Assembly: GCA_958446555.1 (NCBI GenBank)
Contig: CAUCWU010000110.1
Location: 1 to 7,479 of the forward strand
Reading direction: 5' to 3'
DNA length: 7,479 bases
From: an uncultured Lachnospiraceae bacterium
Lineage (GTDB): Bacteria; Bacillota; Clostridia; Lachnospirales; Lachnospiraceae
Shown: positions 5,941 to 7,479 of the stretch, piece after piece
Numbering within the stretch: position 1 is the stretch's first letter
Layout: each line of letters begins with the position of its first letter
Translations under genes and position numbers: made by a program
Notes under the pieces: generated by a model
Told to the model about the DNA's origin: nothing
The model's input: only the letters and a program-made list of their open reading frames with translations
Databases searched by the model: none

Positions 5941-6903
5941 ATGTTTCAGGGAATGGAATATGTTTATCAAGTTTATAAGGATAAAAGTTTTTCAAAAGCG
6001 GCTGCAAACCTTTTTATTTCACAGCCTTCTTTAAGTGCAAATGTAAAACGCGTAGAAAAAAAGATTGGCTTTCCTATTTTTGACCGTAGCACAAAGCCGC
6101 TTTCTTTAACAGAATGTGGAAAAGAATATATTTGCTGTGTTGAAGAAATTCTTGCAATTGAAAAGGGATTTTCGCAGTTTGTCCATGATTTTGGCAATTT
6201 GGAAACAGGAACTCTAACGCTTGGCGGCAGCAATCTGTTTTCATCATGGATTTTGCCATCTCTCATCTCAAACTTTGCAGCTCGTTACCCAAACATTAGA
6301 ATCAATTTAATTGAAGAAAATACTACACAGTTAACTGAACTTTTACAAAAGGGTATTGTCGATTTGATTTTAGACAACACAACTCTTGACTCTTCAGTAT
6401 TTGGCAGCAAATTATTTAAAGAAGAACATCTTGTGCTGGCCGTCCCGCGCTCTTTTTCAATCAACAGCGAATTAACCTCCTTTCAGATTCCAAATGATCT
6501 GATTGAGCGAAAAGATTTCCAGATGGATTCTGTGCCAGTTGTTCCGCTTCGTTTATTTTCAGATCTTCCATTCATTATGCTGCGAAATGAAAATGATACC
6601 GGCAGACGTGCCCGTCTAATTTGTCAGGACAGCAATTTCAAACCCAATATCATTTTAAATATGGATCAGCAGATGACTGCTTATAACATCTGCCAATCTG
6701 GTCTTGGAATCTGCTTTATAGGTGATATTATTTTGAGCCGTATTCCACACAACAAAAATGTAGTCTATTATCGGCTTCCTACTCAGCACAATACAAGACG
6801 CGTCTGCTTTTATTGGAAAAAAGGACGTTATTTTTCGCGCGCCATGGAAGAATTTTTAAATGAATGCTGTCTTATTGATGAATCTTCCAGTGTATTTACA
6901 TGA
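5941..6903 (+). CDS. LysR-family transcriptional regulator, 320 residues
   Basis: A DNA-binding regulator with the usual LysR layout. The N-terminal winged helix-turn-helix spans about residues 5-62, with DKSFSKAAANLFISQPSLSANVKRVEKKIGFPIFDR containing the recognition helix near 27-40 and the LTECGKEY wing at 56-63. A linker helix follows, then an effector-binding domain of the periplasmic-binding-protein type from about 90 to the end (GTLTLGGSNLF at 90-100, ILPSLISNFAARYPNIRINL at 104-123, GIVDLILDN at 138-146, GLGICFIGD at 254-262). Length is slightly above the family norm of about 300. Divergent placement next to aspA suggests that it controls aspA, perhaps with aspartate, fumarate or a related amino acid as effector; this is inference from family habit. 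It ends convergently with ppdK. Confidence 0.9.
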   Translation: MFQGMEYVYQVYKDKSFSKAAANLFISQPSLSANVKRVEKKIGFPIFDRSTKPLSLTECGKEYICCVEEILAIEKGFSQFVHDFGNLETGTLTLGGSNLFSSWILPSLISNFAARYPNIRINLIEENTTQLTELLQKGIVDLILDNTTLDSSVFGSKLFKEEHLVLAVPRSFSINSELTSFQIPNDLIERKDFQMDSVPVVPLRLFSDLPFIMLRNENDTGRRARLICQDSNFKPNIILNMDQQMTAYNICQSGLGICFIGDIILSRIPHNKNVVYYRLPTQHNTRRVCFYWKKGRYFSRAMEEFLNECCLIDESSSVFT

Positions 6904-6970
6904 ATGAAGTCTCCACGCCCATGCAATACACTGCCCTACAAACGTGGTACCCTGCCGGATTTGATATATA

Positions 6971-7020
6971 AAAAATGGACTGCAACCTGTTTTCACAGAT
7001 TACAGCCCATTTTTATTTTT
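6971..7020. terminator. Bidirectional intrinsic terminator between the LysR gene and ppdK
   Basis: Arms 6971-6989 and 6996-7014 form a long hairpin (outer AAAAATGG/CCATTTTT, then CTG/CAG, AA/TT and an inner CTG/CAG) around a six-base loop. T-runs follow on the plus strand (7011-7014 and 7016-7020) and on the minus strand through the run of A at 6971-6975. Three interior mismatches are C.A or A.C in plus-strand RNA but become G.U pairs in minus-strand RNA, so the stem is continuous for ppdK transcripts. Both convergent genes stop at it. Confidence 0.85.
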
Positions 7021-7039
7021 ACCTTAAAAAGTTACTTAA

Positions 7040-7479
7040 TTACTTATTGTTTAATGCAGCCTGTGCAGCAGCCAGTCTTGCGATCGGCACACGGAACGGT
7101 GAGCAGGATACATAGTTTAAGCCTACCTTATGGCAGAACTCAACGGAGCTCGGATCACCACCGTGCTCACCACAGATACCGCACTTTAAGTTCGGTCTGG
7201 TAGCACGTCCCTTTTCAACTGCCATCTTAACTAACTGGCCTACACCCTCCTGATCCAGTCTTGCAAATGGATCGGACTCGTAGATCTTTGCCTTATAGTA
7301 AGAATCTAAGAACTTACCAGCATCATCACGGGAGAAACCGAAGGTCATCTGAGTTAAGTCGTTGGTTCCGAATGAGAAGAACTCAGCTTCCTCAGCGATC
7401 TTGTCAGCGGTCAGTGCAGCACGCGGAATCTCGATCATGGTACCGATATGATACTGCATGTCAGAATTCTTTTCCTTCT
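7040..7479 (-). CDS. ppdK: Pyruvate phosphate dikinase, C-terminal part (5' end beyond the window)
   Basis: Interconverts pyruvate, ATP and phosphate with PEP, AMP and pyrophosphate. The 145 visible residues are the end of the PEP/pyruvate-binding TIM-barrel domain. TMIEIPRAAL carries the metal-binding Glu region, SFGTNDLTQMTFGFSRDD carries the Asn/Asp pair that binds substrate and metal, and KCGICGEHGGDPSSVEF carries the catalytic Cys. The tail runs to ARLAAAQAALNNK and stops at 7042-7040. The frame stays open through the right edge, so the internal ATG at 7459 is not the start; the full enzyme is near 870 residues. From memory the segment is close to the Clostridium symbiosum enzyme. In anaerobes PPDK can run towards pyruvate in pyrophosphate-linked glycolysis or towards PEP for gluconeogenesis. 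A shared terminator lies downstream. Confidence 0.97.
   Translation of the reverse strand, partial: KEKNSDMQYHIGTMIEIPRAALTADKIAEEAEFFSFGTNDLTQMTFGFSRDDAGKFLDSYYKAKIYESDPFARLDQEGVGQLVKMAVEKGRATRPNLKCGICGEHGGDPSSVEFCHKVGLNYVSCSPFRVPIARLAAAQAALNNK

Noticed and set aside
5770..5970. Minus-strand open frame of 66 codons in the aspA/LysR spacer
   Set aside because: No ribosome binding site; it overlaps the start of the LysR gene and the aspA promoter, and its lysine/isoleucine-rich product reflects A/T-rich DNA.
6913..6947. CCACG...CGTGG inverted repeat after the LysR stop codon
   Set aside because: Five-base arms with a 25-base loop are expected by chance, and no T-run follows; the real terminator lies at 6971.
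6904..7203. Open frame of 99 codons starting directly after the LysR stop codon
   Set aside because: It crosses the terminator hairpin and runs antisense to the conserved end of ppdK; it has no ribosome binding site and an atypical composition.
7040..7459. Independent short protein starting at the ATG at 7459
   Set aside because: The frame continues open to the window edge and the residues are the conserved C-terminus of PPDK, so the ATG is internal.

Overview
The window looks like chromosomal housekeeping and accessory DNA from a low-GC anaerobic Firmicute, most likely a Lachnospiraceae / Clostridium cluster XIVa member. The grounds are the A/T-rich spacers, strong GGAGG-type ribosome binding sites, and the C-terminus of pyruvate phosphate dikinase at the right edge, which from memory closely resembles the Clostridium symbiosum enzyme. 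There are seven protein genes, two of them cut by the window edges. I see no mobile element, CRISPR array, tRNA or rRNA, and no gene-free stretch longer than 300 bases.

Layout from left to right. A partial M29-family metallo-aminopeptidase runs leftwards off the window (1-1014, minus). A 249-base divergent spacer separates it from a two-gene operon on the plus strand: a short-chain dehydrogenase/reductase (1264-2001) and a ThuA-like protein (2044-2661). The operon promoter has an over-long 19-base spacer filled by a CTTCAAG-N4-CTTGAAG inverted repeat, the architecture of promoters activated by MerR-family regulators. Next is a neurotransmitter:sodium symporter-family amino acid transporter (2805-4208, plus) with its own promoter and a palindrome inside the spacer. 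A bidirectional terminator separates it from aspartate ammonia-lyase (aspA, 4277-5746, minus). A LysR-family regulator (5941-6903, plus) is transcribed divergently from aspA and is the natural candidate to control it. A second bidirectional terminator separates lysR from the 3' end of ppdK (7040-7479, minus).

How the genes may work together (inference). The aminopeptidase would release amino acids from peptides, the symporter would import amino acids with sodium, and aspartase would convert aspartate to fumarate plus ammonia, feeding anaerobic carbon metabolism near the PEP/pyruvate node served by PPDK. The SDR-ThuA pair stands apart: its promoter suggests induction by a MerR-type sensor encoded elsewhere, possibly one responding to aldehydes or other electrophiles. 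I see no clearly new multi-gene system. The best leads are the MerR-type promoter on the SDR-ThuA operon, the palindromic sites before the aminopeptidase gene, and the LysR/aspA control region.
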